From positions 84,271-148,270 of the forward strand of contig CAIKYB010000027.1 in NCBI GenBank assembly GCA_903831575.1: a stretch of 64,000 nt of DNA, written 5' to 3'. The DNA comes from an uncultured Bacteroidota bacterium (GTDB lineage Bacteria; Bacteroidota; Bacteroidia; Chitinophagales; Chitinophagaceae). Shown piece by piece: positions 19,501 through 29,800 of this stretch; positions within the stretch are counted from its first letter, which is position 1, and every line of letters starts with the position of its first letter. The notes beneath the pieces are model-generated. The model was not told the DNA's origin and searched no databases. It saw nothing but the letters and a program-made list of their open reading frames with translations. A program made the translations under genes and the position numbers.

Positions 19501-21377
19501 CCGGAACCAATGTCAAAAATTTATTAACAGGATTTTCTTTACAAAATCAGTTTGGAACAGGAACGGCGAGTAACGCTTGCCGTGATAATGAGTTTTTTGT
19601 CAGAGTAACTTTGCCTTATATGCCAATAAGTATTACCTGGGATTTCGCTGGAAATACTAACCTTTCACCTAATGCAGCTTTCATCCAGAGCAATCCTGTC
19701 CCTGAAGATAGTTTTGTGGTGAATAACCAGACCTTATATGTATTTAAAAATCCAACGCCATACTTGTTTCATGCTGTAGGATCATTACCTGTACTGGTAA
19801 CAGTAATTAGTCCAATTCCAGATGGTTGCAATGGAGAACAAAAATTCAGTTTTAATGTAAATGTGATTCAAAGTCCTACAGCAAGTTTTGATTTGCCTGT
19901 GATTAATGGCTGTTTGAATCCTCCAATACAATTCATTGATAATTCAATTGGCAATGGTATGACATTGGATTTATACCAATGGAATTTTGGGGACGCTGGA
20001 AGTGGTGCAAACAATACATCAACATTACAAAGTCCTACTCATACGTTCTCTACAGGTGGAACATTTGTAGTTTCTCAGAGAGTAATTACGTTAGAAGGTT
20101 GTTATGATGATTCTACCTCAACCATTGCACTTTCAGACAAACCTGCTGCGGTTTTCAATATGCCATTAACCGGATGTCAGGGACTGCCAATAACTTTTAC
20201 TAATTCATCAACAATCACATCTGGTAATATCAGTCAATGGAATTGGAATTTTGGAGATGGCTCTGCTGTAGTAAATGCTACAAACGGTAATGCACAAACG
20301 CACACATTTGCCACTACAGGTCCGTTTACTGTTTCACTTACTGTAGTTTCATCTACAGGTTGCACTTCAGATGCAGTTACTCATTCCATTGCCATCAGTG
20401 CTATACCAACAGTAACATTAAATCCGCTATCAAGTGTTTGTAATAATGCTGCTTCATTTGCGTTGACAGGCGGATCTCCTGCAACGGTAAGTGGTGTAGG
20501 AACAGGGGTGTATTCTGGAACTGGAGTGAGCAATGGTATTTTTGATCCTTTAGTTTCCGGATCGGGCACCTTCCCCATAACATATACTTATACCACTGCT
20601 GCAGGTTGTCAGAATGCTGCAACAGCAAATATTGTAGTTAATCCATCACTTACTTTATCTGTAGCTTCATTAACGGCACCAGTTTGTATAAATGATGCGC
20701 CTAAAACAATGGTGCCAAATGTTGCCGGTGGTGTATTCGCAGGGCCTGGAGTAACAGGGTCTTCTTTTAATCCATCTACTGCAGGAGTTGGAGCTCACGC
20801 TATCACATATACATTGCCAGGAAACCCTTGTTCTGTTCCTGCTGCATTTACCATTGATGTTCATCCAAATCCAACAGTAGATGCGGGAACATCACCAGTT
20901 ACTATTTCAAATGGTACATCAGTAACGTTAACGGCTACTGCCAGCGCAGGTACCTATTTGTGGACACCAGCTTCAGCATTAACTTCAACTTCAACCTTAA
21001 TTACAATAGCAAACCCCTCAAGTGATATCACTTATACATTAACGGTAACAAATACCTTTGGTTGTAAAGCGAGTGACGATGTTGCCATTACTGTACTTGG
21101 ACCTTGCCTTGATCCTTCTCCTGTATTTACACCGAATAACGATGGTAATTATGATGTTTGGGTCGTTTCTCAGGGAAGTTGTGTAAAGCAATTGAAAGTT
21201 GATGTTTACAATAGATGGGGCGGGCTTGTCTATCATTCAGATGACTATAGAAACAATTGGAACGGGACCTGTAAAAACGCTGCGTTGCCAGATGGTACTT
21301 ATTACTATGTGGTAAGTGCTACTTTATCAACTAACAAACAGGTAGTATTAAAAGGCAATGTAACTATAATGCGTTAA
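16569..21377 (+). CDS. Giant adhesin-like protein: FN3, IgGFc-binding-like and PKD domains, type B (CHU_C) sorting domain
   Basis: The product is 1602 aa from the ATG at 16569; the ATG at 16560 is also possible and the in-frame TTG at 16488 is less likely. A long signal peptide ends AKAQ (~43). Domains: two FN3-like repeats (~224-415, each with S-G-x-C-W and YxxAYATNAVGT), an Ig-like sandwich (~424-530, ending IIYVRFAPT), a domain like the IgGFc-binding N-terminal domain (~547-985, from GKEFWVGYGASEK through NLFQQMFPKQAWG to SYGYNAGTNVKNL), PKD domains with W-N-F-G-D (~1100-1277), further Ig-like units, and a C-terminal CHU_C/type B sorting domain (~1507-1602, VFTPNNDGNYDVW). No catalytic motif is seen. 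Its partner is probably the SprF gene 29 bp downstream. Confidence 0.9.
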   Translation: MRKIRLLFSIFTTKSQSVFLRTSALLMIAAMSVFLIAGKAKAQFTSTWGLTATTLKTSAVAGVQAANIIAGDMVPGTNFATPGSHNTSGYECAQTIGNWPNVATDNYNIDFPISPVGSNDLTIAGVVFDGKTSNSSGDNLASLAYQVDGAGAWTSFGAPITIPSGGTTLGISFGTLTTTFVNGHTYKMRMYIYAAGTSTNSGRKVFIKNLILSGYTVPGGPPPSVLTTAASATGRTTATASGNITSPSTLGVTASGFCWDININPTIALSTKTTNGPTTGVYTHAILGLTAGTLYHVRAYATNAVGTSYGDDVTFTTDPAIVPVLTTSATSNINIFSATSGGNISDNGGSVISASGICWSTSPNPTIANSITTDGSLSGTFVSNITGLLPSTTYYVTAYATNAVGTGYGNPQTFTTPAPSPTLIISAAGTVLSFGSILQNTTSPTQTFSLTGFYLSPASGNITINAPAGFRVSLNSTTGFAPSIQLPYTGSALSSTIIYVRFAPTLVRDYNDSVRVVTTGSSMVYVNVTGTGLPVGLQSGQGFSNKGKEFWVGYGASEKMYGDNSQDLRFTFYNSNNAPATVTLSIPNHPTFAPVSYTVPANDAITTNAGDFPESGTDDARLVNEGVYTTGIKIVSDTPVVVYCHAITSSVYAASVLFPTPTLGKEYTSLNFNQRSNNSVGKSYLFVVATEDNTTIEVTLPTGVETDTHAAGSTFTQLLNKGEILNLFGKSIGHPNLYTGNDLSGTIVKSISTTGSCKPFAMYSGSSKITIDCDNGSSGSGDNLFQQMFPKQAWGNKVIAIPTLPLIHNHYRILVGDPLTVVKRNGVALTGIINNKYYEYYNDLGTVDILEGDKPIMVAQYMTTHGECNNAGSVGDPDMIYLSSIQQTIDTVSFVSSPLGTSGGRAHYLNVAIPTAGVSTFKLDGVLQSAAFAPLANDPSISYAQLSVAEGFHNINSTSGFNATAYGVANDESYGYNAGTNVKNLLTGFSLQNQFGTGTASNACRDNEFFVRVTLPYMPISITWDFAGNTNLSPNAAFIQSNPVPEDSFVVNNQTLYVFKNPTPYLFHAVGSLPVLVTVISPIPDGCNGEQKFSFNVNVIQSPTASFDLPVINGCLNPPIQFIDNSIGNGMTLDLYQWNFGDAGSGANNTSTLQSPTHTFSTGGTFVVSQRVITLEGCYDDSTSTIALSDKPAAVFNMPLTGCQGLPITFTNSSTITSGNISQWNWNFGDGSAVVNATNGNAQTHTFATTGPFTVSLTVVSSTGCTSDAVTHSIAISAIPTVTLNPLSSVCNNAASFALTGGSPATVSGVGTGVYSGTGVSNGIFDPLVSGSGTFPITYTYTTAAGCQNAATANIVVNPSLTLSVASLTAPVCINDAPKTMVPNVAGGVFAGPGVTGSSFNPSTAGVGAHAITYTLPGNPCSVPAAFTIDVHPNPTVDAGTSPVTISNGTSVTLTATASAGTYLWTPASALTSTSTLITIANPSSDITYTLTVTNTFGCKASDDVAITVLGPCLDPSPVFTPNNDGNYDVWVVSQGSCVKQLKVDVYNRWGGLVYHSDDYRNNWNGTCKNAALPDGTYYYVVSATLSTNKQVVLKGNVTIMR

Positions 21378-21406
21378 TTAAATTATTGAAGATAAAACAA
21401 AGAGAC

Positions 21407-22312
21407 ATGCGATATAAAGTATTAAGAACATCTTTACTCCTCATTACATTATTGACATTTAATAACGTAATAAAATCACAGCAGATTTTTAAAATAAGTC
21501 AGTTTGTGCAACATAATTATCTCTATAATCCTGCAGCAGCTGGCGCAAATGAGGAAGCGTCAATTGGGCTTGCCTATAGAAAAATGTGGTCAGGTATGCC
21601 CGGAGGCCCACAAACTAATATTGTATACGGCGATAAATATTTTTCAAAAATGAAAACTGGATTAGGCGTTGTTTTATACAGCGATAAAACTGGTCCAACA
21701 AGTAGAACAGGAGGTCAGGTTGACTTGTCATATAGTATAGATTTCGAAAAAGGAAGAAGATTAATGTTTGGCCTGGAAGGAATTTTTATGCAATATCGAA
21801 TCAACAAAGAATCATTTGCACATTACATTCCCAATGACCCATTATTATTAAGCAACAGTTCAGAAATGAAAGGTGACGCAGGCGCAGGGGTTTATTACCG
21901 CTCTTCAAAACTTAACCTTGGGTTTTCAGTTCAACAACTTATGCAATCAAAACTGAATTTTCTTAAAACAAGTAGTAATTCGGAAGGTAAATTGTATCGC
22001 CATTATTTTGTTGGAGGTCATTACAATTGGAGAACCGATGAATCAAATGTGTTGATTCCTAATGTCATGATTAATTTCGTTCCAAATTTGCCTGCAGAGG
22101 TTGAGTTGGGAGTAAGATTAGAACACCAGGATATATTATCTATAGGGGTTAGTTATCATTATCATCAAGGGTTTAGTGCATATACGGGCATAAAGGCTTA
22201 TAAGAAATTAGCTATCGGTTATGCGTTATCGGTATATAAAACTCCCCTTGGTGTTTTTGAAGATGGGGGAGAGGCTCATGAGTTTTCATTAAGATATTTC
22301 TTTGCTAAGTAG
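21407..22312 (+). CDS. PorP/SprF-family T9SS outer-membrane protein (first copy)
   Basis: The product is 301 aa from the ATG at 21407 (an upstream in-frame TTG at 21386 is less likely), with a signal peptide ending near KSQQ. The first mature segment, FVQHNYLYNPAAAGANEEASIGLAYRKMWSG, is the PorP/SprF signature, followed by alternating amphipathic beta strands of an outer-membrane barrel. Family members such as Flavobacterium SprF help export or attach T9SS cargo with type B sorting domains. It directly follows the adhesin gene at 16569, and the pairing is inferred from that position. The next adhesin starts 56 bp later. Confidence 0.92.
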   Translation: MRYKVLRTSLLLITLLTFNNVIKSQQIFKISQFVQHNYLYNPAAAGANEEASIGLAYRKMWSGMPGGPQTNIVYGDKYFSKMKTGLGVVLYSDKTGPTSRTGGQVDLSYSIDFEKGRRLMFGLEGIFMQYRINKESFAHYIPNDPLLLSNSSEMKGDAGAGVYYRSSKLNLGFSVQQLMQSKLNFLKTSSNSEGKLYRHYFVGGHYNWRTDESNVLIPNVMINFVPNLPAEVELGVRLEHQDILSIGVSYHYHQGFSAYTGIKAYKKLAIGYALSVYKTPLGVFEDGGEAHEFSLRYFFAK

Positions 22313-22368
22313 TAACAACGATTTGATTTTAATTATAGACCTATAAATAATTGCTTGATTCATATTCC

Positions 22369-25300
22369 ATGTTTTACATAAAATCCAATAAATTTTTAAG
22401 CTTCATTAATAGAAGCGTTTGCTTGTCAATCCTATTTTTAGTTTATTTCAATACCAACGCACAAGACTTTTCTAACAGAGGTACTGACTTTTGGACGGGC
22501 TATGGTCCGCACGAAAAAATAAGCAGTGGTAATAGTGACATGACTTTGTATTTTACTTCAGACAATGCGGCTACTGTTACAATTTACATCGGGAATGCTC
22601 TTTTTCAAACTTTAAATATTCCTGCAAATTCTATTACCGCTTCAAATAATATTCCTGAAACAGGAGCTTCAGATGCGCGCTTACAAAATGAGGGTGTATA
22701 CATTAACAAGGGGATTTATATACATAGCACAAGCCCTATAGTTGCTTATGCGCAAATTTGGGGAAGTCAGGTAACGGCAACGACTATCCTGTTTCCATTA
22801 AAAACGCTCGGAAGAAAATACACCTCCTTAAATTACACCCAGGTTTCCAATGCAACGGGTATGAGATCTTATGTATTTGCCATTGCAACTGAAAATGGAA
22901 CGATCATAGAAGCAAAGCCTTCTGCAGCAACATCTACTGCATTACCTGTTGGCAGCTGGACATCAAGGACTTTAAACAAAGGAGACGTTTGGCTGATTCG
23001 TGGTGCAGCTGATAATACAGATTTGACTGGTACGCAATTTCGGTCAGTGGCGAGTGCAACAGGGGCTTGTAAACCCATAGCCGTTTTTGCGGGGAGTCAA
23101 AAAATATCAGTTACTTGTTCAAGTTCATCAGCATCAAGTGACAATCTCTTTCAGCAATGCTTTCCCGTTGCAGCTTGGGGAAGAAAATTTGTAAGTGCTC
23201 CAACAGCAGGATTAAATTATTCCAATAATATTTACCGAGTAATGATTAATCCCGACAGTATGTCTACTGTTGTGAAAGTAAATGGGATATCATTGCCTGG
23301 ATCAGTGCCTGGCTTAAGTCCTGTAAGTACACCACTAATAGTTGGAGCTCCAATATCCATGACCGGTTCTTTGTATTATGATTTTGTAACTGCTGTGCCG
23401 ATTAAAATAGAAACGACTTCCCCTGTAATGGTGGCTCAATATCTTACAAACAAAGACAAATGTGGTAATAGCTTTGGTTCAGGAAGCGATCCGGATATGG
23501 TTTATGTCAGTCCTGTAGAACAGACGGTAGATTCCATTATTGTTTCTCCAGTTCCAACCAGTAATAATGATGCACTCAATTATATCAATGTAAATATTAA
23601 GACAACAGATGTCGCAGGATTTTCGATTAGAAATCAGGCGAATGTTATTGTGCCGGCAATTTTTCTGCCAAATCCTGCAGACCCTACTTATTCTTATGCT
23701 CAAATTGTACTAACTGCGGGGTATTCCACTGGTGTTTTCTACAAATTAAAAACAATTACCGGAGGATTTAATGCCATTGCCTATGGCTATGCTTCGAGTG
23801 AAAGTTACGCTTATAATGCAGGAACGAATGTGAGAAATCTGAATCACTATTTAACCAGTACAAATCCTTTTAGTGCGAATCCGGTGTCCAGAATATGTAA
23901 GAGTACGCCTACAAGATTGTCCGTTACCTTGCCATATATTCCTTCTTCCTTTACATTCGATTTCTTTAATAATATTCATATTGCACCTAATGTTAGTGTA
24001 ACAAGAACAGCTCCTGCTGTAGACAGTACCTATATTTTAAATGGTACAACATTGTATGTATTTTACCTGCCAGGGCTATACAAATTTGATTCATTAGGGA
24101 ATTATCAGGTTCGGGTTTCTTCAAATAATCCATCCCCTGATGGATGTAATGGCTTAGAAGAAGTTAATTATGATTTGGAAGTGACTGGCGGACCGTTAGC
24201 AAGTTTTACTACTTCATTCTCAGGTTGTGCATCAAATGCAGTTACGTTTTTAAATACGTCTATTGATACACTTAACACTATATCTCTTTATGATTGGCAG
24301 TTTGGTGATGGCTCAGGGTTATCAAATGCATCGAATCCGAATTATACCTATACAGGAGCAGGCCCTTATGCTGTTCGTTTCAGAGTAATTAATAATGACG
24401 GGTGTTATGATGACACTATAAAAATTTTGAGTTTTCAAAATGTGCCCATTTCGAATTTTGGATTTACCGGAATTTCATGTGTGAGTAATACCATTTCCTT
24501 CAGTGATTCATCAACTATTTCCAATGGATCTATTGTAAAGTGGACATGGGATTTTGATGATGGAAGTCCTTTATTGATATCAAACACTTCTGTAAATCCA
24601 ACTCATGTGTTTACTGCTGCCAGAACGTATAGAGTGAAACTAACGGTAGAAAATGCAAGCGGATGTTCAGTTACCCATTTTGAAGATGTCGTGATTGGAA
24701 ATATTCCTTTTGCAAATTTTGATTTGCCTGGAAATGTTTGTTTGCCCAACTCAGCGACATTCAACAATACGTCAACGGTTAGTGGCGGAGGTGTATTGAC
24801 ATATACATGGGATTTTGGTGATGGCTCTTTAATAAGTACAGCTACAAATCCGATTCATAATTACATTTCAACAGGCTCATTTCCTGTGAAACTCACCGCA
24901 TCATTAGGTACATGTAAAAAAGATACTACCAAAACTTTCAATACATTATATAAGAATCCAATTGTAAAATTTGGCGTGAAGGCTGAAAATTGCATCAATA
25001 CTTTAACTGTTGTTTCTGATAGCAGTACTTCACAAAACTCTCTTATCAATAATTGGAGTTGGTTGATGGATGGTGCGGTAACTTCCAATTCGCAAAACGC
25101 TTCTTATTCTTTCTCAACAGTAGGCCCTCATAGTATAAAGCTGGTTGTAACTACAGATAAAGGATGTGTAGATTCATTAGAAAAAACAGTAACTATAAAT
25201 CCATTGCCAGATGCGGTTTTCAGTGTTGTGAATCCGGCATGCGAAACAAAATTAGTTTCATTTACAGAAGCTTCTGTACCTAATGCAGGCAGTATTGTAG

Positions 25301-26772
25301 AATGGGACTGGGATTTTGGTGATGGTGCACATCAAGTGTTTACAAGTGTAACAACGGTTAGTCATATTTATCCAGCCGCAGGTGTTTATCCGGTTAAACT
25401 TGTTGTTAAAACAGACAAAGGATGCTATAGCAATACTGCTCCACAAAATATCACCATCAATGCAACTCCTTTAGCTGGCTTTGATTACTTACCGTTAAGC
25501 CTATGCGCACCAGCAAGTGTGAATTTGAATAATACAACAATAATCGGCGATGGTACAATTACACAAGTTGCCTATTCATGGAATTTTGGAAATGGGAATA
25601 CAAGTATATTGTCAAATCCTGTCATGAGCTTTCCAAACGGAGGACAGTTTCCTGTTTTACTAGTTGCAACAAGTGTTGCAGGATGCGTTGACAGCGCATC
25701 AAATACTATTGATGTGTATTCATTGCCCAATGCCAGTTTTAATCTAGTGAATGCAGGAAATGTTTGCAGTAATAAACCATTAACAATACAAAGCAGTTCA
25801 ACGCTTTCAGGATTTGGCAGTATAGATAAAGTAGAAATATTTTGGGATTATTTAAATAATATTTCAGCTGTTACTATAGATAATAATCCATTGCCCAATG
25901 AAAACTATAATCACAATTACGCAACATTTGGTTCTCCATTGATTAAGCAGTATCGTGTTTTGGTAAGAGTATATAACGGTAACTCCTGTACTAAGGATTA
26001 TTATCAGGATATAGATGTGCATGCTGCCCCTGATATCAATTTCCCTGCTTTAAATGCAGCATGTCAGGAAGTGCCTGTATTTACTTTAACAATGCCTATT
26101 AATAATAACCCCGCATTAATAGGGATAGGATTATTTTCTGGAACGGGCGTTACTTCAGCTGGTGTTTTTAATCCGGAAATAGCCGGTAGCGGAATTCATC
26201 ATATTCTATATACATTTACTGGAACTAATGGATGCGAGGATTCGGCTTCTCAACAAATTGAGGTTTATCCAACACCAATACTTAACTTTCCTCCTTCATT
26301 TAATATATTAGAAGGAGATGCGGTGCAATTGACCCCTAATGTTTTGCCGGCTAATCCAGCCAATTACAGTTGGACTCCTGCTGATTATTTAGATGCGGCC
26401 AATCTTTTAACGCCAATTTGTAAACCCACTCAAGACATAACTTATACCGTTTCTGCAATTTCTGCGAACGGCTGTAAAAATGAAGATCTGATTATTGTGA
26501 AAGTAGTGAAGGATTTCATCGTCCCTAATACATTTACACCTAATAACGATGGTATCAATGACAAATGGATTATAGAGAACCTATCTCTTTATCCCAAGTT
26601 TCAAATTCAAGTATTTGATCGTTATGGACAAATTGTTTTTGAATCAAAAAACTATTCAAATTGGGATGGCAAATTTAAAGGGAAGCCTTTGCCTGCGGGA
26701 ACTTATTATTACATTATAGATCTAGATGGACAGAGAACAACAAAAAAAGGATACGTGACAATAGTTAGATAG
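22369..26772 (+). CDS. Giant adhesin-like protein: IgGFc-binding-like domain, PKD repeats, type B sorting domain
   Basis: The product is 1467 aa from the ATG at 22369 (TTG at 22351 possible). The signal peptide ends TNAQ (~31). The IgGFc-binding-like domain starts almost at once (GTDFWTGYGPHEKI, ~37-494), with LFQQCFPVAAWGRK and ESYAYNAGTNVRNL marking homology to the 16569 product. About six PKD domains follow (~610-1125), recognised by W-x-W-x-F-G/D-D-G cores such as TWDFGDGS and WDWDFGDGA, then Ig-like units and a CHU_C/type B sorting domain (~1380-1467, FIVPNTFTPNNDGINDKW to GYVTIVR). It lacks the FN3 block of its two relatives. Its sorting domain is close to that of the 26832 product and not to that of 16569. 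Confidence 0.9.
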   Translation: MFYIKSNKFLSFINRSVCLSILFLVYFNTNAQDFSNRGTDFWTGYGPHEKISSGNSDMTLYFTSDNAATVTIYIGNALFQTLNIPANSITASNNIPETGASDARLQNEGVYINKGIYIHSTSPIVAYAQIWGSQVTATTILFPLKTLGRKYTSLNYTQVSNATGMRSYVFAIATENGTIIEAKPSAATSTALPVGSWTSRTLNKGDVWLIRGAADNTDLTGTQFRSVASATGACKPIAVFAGSQKISVTCSSSSASSDNLFQQCFPVAAWGRKFVSAPTAGLNYSNNIYRVMINPDSMSTVVKVNGISLPGSVPGLSPVSTPLIVGAPISMTGSLYYDFVTAVPIKIETTSPVMVAQYLTNKDKCGNSFGSGSDPDMVYVSPVEQTVDSIIVSPVPTSNNDALNYINVNIKTTDVAGFSIRNQANVIVPAIFLPNPADPTYSYAQIVLTAGYSTGVFYKLKTITGGFNAIAYGYASSESYAYNAGTNVRNLNHYLTSTNPFSANPVSRICKSTPTRLSVTLPYIPSSFTFDFFNNIHIAPNVSVTRTAPAVDSTYILNGTTLYVFYLPGLYKFDSLGNYQVRVSSNNPSPDGCNGLEEVNYDLEVTGGPLASFTTSFSGCASNAVTFLNTSIDTLNTISLYDWQFGDGSGLSNASNPNYTYTGAGPYAVRFRVINNDGCYDDTIKILSFQNVPISNFGFTGISCVSNTISFSDSSTISNGSIVKWTWDFDDGSPLLISNTSVNPTHVFTAARTYRVKLTVENASGCSVTHFEDVVIGNIPFANFDLPGNVCLPNSATFNNTSTVSGGGVLTYTWDFGDGSLISTATNPIHNYISTGSFPVKLTASLGTCKKDTTKTFNTLYKNPIVKFGVKAENCINTLTVVSDSSTSQNSLINNWSWLMDGAVTSNSQNASYSFSTVGPHSIKLVVTTDKGCVDSLEKTVTINPLPDAVFSVVNPACETKLVSFTEASVPNAGSIVEWDWDFGDGAHQVFTSVTTVSHIYPAAGVYPVKLVVKTDKGCYSNTAPQNITINATPLAGFDYLPLSLCAPASVNLNNTTIIGDGTITQVAYSWNFGNGNTSILSNPVMSFPNGGQFPVLLVATSVAGCVDSASNTIDVYSLPNASFNLVNAGNVCSNKPLTIQSSSTLSGFGSIDKVEIFWDYLNNISAVTIDNNPLPNENYNHNYATFGSPLIKQYRVLVRVYNGNSCTKDYYQDIDVHAAPDINFPALNAACQEVPVFTLTMPINNNPALIGIGLFSGTGVTSAGVFNPEIAGSGIHHILYTFTGTNGCEDSASQQIEVYPTPILNFPPSFNILEGDAVQLTPNVLPANPANYSWTPADYLDAANLLTPICKPTQDITYTVSAISANGCKNEDLIIVKVVKDFIVPNTFTPNNDGINDKWIIENLSLYPKFQIQVFDRYGQIVFESKNYSNWDGKFKGKPLPAGTYYYIIDLDGQRTTKKGYVTIVR

Positions 26773-26831
26773 TTGATTGGTCATTAGTCTTGAAATATTG
26801 ATAAAGTGCTTGAAATAATTTAAAATAAACC

Positions 26832-29800
26832 ATGATGAGAGTATATCTATTAGTGCTGTTTTGCTTTTTGGGGTTATCAAATGAGGCCTCTGCTCAACCC
26901 TATAATTACACATTAGAAGGGTTTGATGATGTCGTTGCTTTCCCAGCTGCAAGTATGCAAACGGCTACAGTTGCAACTACTTATATATCTTCAACAGGGT
27001 TATGGACCATTTTTAAGGGATACCCTGTAATAGGTTCTGATCCTTGTCTTGATGATGGCGTTAACAGAGCGCTAAGATTACCTAGTGGCGCTGCGGCTTA
27101 TGTAGTATCCCCAACTTTAACTCAAGGGGTAGCTACGATAACATTTAATAATAAAAGAACCAATAAAATATTTACTTATTACACTTCATTGGATAATGGA
27201 GCAACCTGGAGTGCCGGTGCAAATATTACAAGTCCACTCACTGCATGTGGCACCATGACAATTACAATTAATAGTGGTGTTATCAATAGAATTAAGATTG
27301 CAAATAATCAGGCTAATGACATGGGGATTGACAATCTGTTGATCACTAGTTTCACCATAAATCCTCCATTAGTTACTACCGCTACCGTTAGTGCTGTTAC
27401 AGCTGTTAGCTCCTCATGTGGTGGCAATGTTACTGCAGATGGTGGGGCGCCTGTAACAGCAAGGGGTGTTTGCTGGAATACTGCAGCCAATCCAACCATT
27501 GTAAACTCTATTACAAATGATGGCACTGGTCTTGGAGCATTCAACAGTTCTCTTGCTGGTCTTTTGCCATCTACAACTTATCATGTTAGAGCTTATGCAA
27601 CTAACTCATCAGGTACCGGTTATGGAGGTGATTCTGTATTTACAACTTTACCACCCTTGCCAACTATTACAGTTAGTCCATCATCACTTTCTTTCGGAAC
27701 TGTTTACCAGGGTTCTTATTCTTCAGAGCAAACCTATACCGTTTCTGGAATTTTTCTAACACCTGCTGCAGGCAACATAACTATAACAGCTCCTGCGGGA
27801 TATATTATTTCTACAACAAGTGGAGCAGGGTATACTTCTACACTTACTATTCCATATTCTGGAACAACATTGTCACCAACAGTAATTTATATCAGATTCT
27901 CTCCTCCAACTAATGGCGCATTTAATACAACTATACTGCATAGTGGCGGTGGAGCTCCTTCAGTAAATCTTATCGTTACTGGCATAGGATCGTTATTGAC
28001 ATCAGCGGGTAACTTAACCAATATGGGTACAGATTTTTGGACAGGATATGGATTTCATTCAAGAATGGTAAATAATGACGCTACTAACGGTTCCTGGATG
28101 TCATTATATATTTCCGCAAAGCAAGCAACAACTGTTCGTGTATCCTTACCCGGTATAGCAGATCCTACATTTCCAAGAATCGTTAATATCCCTGCGAATT
28201 CATCAGTAGAAGTTACCAATTTTCCTCAAGGCAATTTTGGAGTTAATAACGATAATCCTACAAACTTGCCTGATGCGAGATTGTATTTTACTGGTACAAC
28301 ACCCCGAGGAATACATATAGAGAGTTTGAGTGGTGTTCCCGTTGCAGTTTATGAACATACTTATGGTAAAGATGCAGCTGGTGCGATGTTACTTTTCCCG
28401 ACGAATACTTGGGGAGCTACTTACAATGTTTTGTCTTTGGGGGGTAAATCAAATAGTGGTTCTCCAAATTCCTTTTTCTTTGTAATGGCATCAGAAGATA
28501 ATACAGTTATTGAAATCACTCCAAGTGCAAATATTATAGACTCTTCATCAAACAGCTTATTTAATACGAGTACTACAACTAATATAAAATATCCTGCAAA
28601 TACTCCTTTCACCATTACCTTGAATAAAGGACAGGTATTCAATGCAATGGGTGAGCTTGTAAACGCTGTAGGGGCTGATCTTACCGGTTCTCTTGTAAGG
28701 TCAGTCAACTGCGATAAAAAAATAGCAGTGTGGGCTGGTAATGGCAGAACATTTGTAAATACTACTGGTTGTAGCGTAAGTAGTGGTTCAGATAATATGT
28801 TGCAACAAATGTTCCCACGTGTAGCCTGGGGTACAAAGTATCTCACCACTCCAACAAAAACGATGGAGTACAGTATATATAAAATTTGTGTTCAGGATCC
28901 TACTACAAGAGTATGGGTTAATAATCCTACTCATACAACTCCATTAACTGGTTTGGTTGGTGCTTTTTATTATCAGATTGAGAATAACACCTACAATTTG
29001 ATTGAAAGTGATAAGCCAATAATGCTAATTCAATATGTTGTTACTGGCGGCTGCAAAAACAATACGTTTGGGAATAACGGAAATGGAGATCCGGAAATGA
29101 TTATTCTTAGTCCAGTACAACAAGCCATCAATAATGTTTCAGTGTTTTCTGCCGGAAGAATGACCATTTCAACAAATGGAGCCAGTTATATAAATGTAGT
29201 CATAAAAAATGGCGGTATTCCTAGTTTTAGATTAGATCCAACAGTTAATACTACTCAAATGGTGGATACAGGAACATCGAGTTATGGAACCACATCAATA
29301 TATGGATCGTCAACGCTTATCCCAATTGCAAATGCATTTAAGTTGCATCCTAACGATCCAGGATATTCATATGCAAGATTTAGAGTTTCATCTAATCTAT
29401 TTCATAATCTATTATCAGACACGGGGTTTAATGCAATTGCTTATGGTATGGCTCAAGGAGAAAGTTATGGTTTCAATGCAGGTACTGCAATCAAAAATTT
29501 ATCTGCAATTGTTCAGACCATCAATCCATTCGATTCTGTGAGTGGAACCAAAACATGCCGGGGAAATCCTGTTACTTTACAAATAGCTGTTCCATACCTG
29601 AGTTCTCAAATTACATCTATCAACTGGGATGTTACAACCAATAGCAATATTTCACCTAATGGTTCATTTCCTGTATTTAATCCAGTGCCTATCAGAACTT
29701 ATGTTCAAAATGATATTACTTATTCTGTATTTACTTCGCCTACTCCAATTGTATTTAACGCAACTGGTGTTTTTCGTTTGACTGCAACTATTTCAGGAAC

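Noticed and set aside
28421..28849. 142-aa reading frame on the minus strand inside the 2245-aa adhesin gene
   Set aside because: It lies fully antisense to a clear coding region with an intact IgGFc-like domain. No independent evidence supports it.
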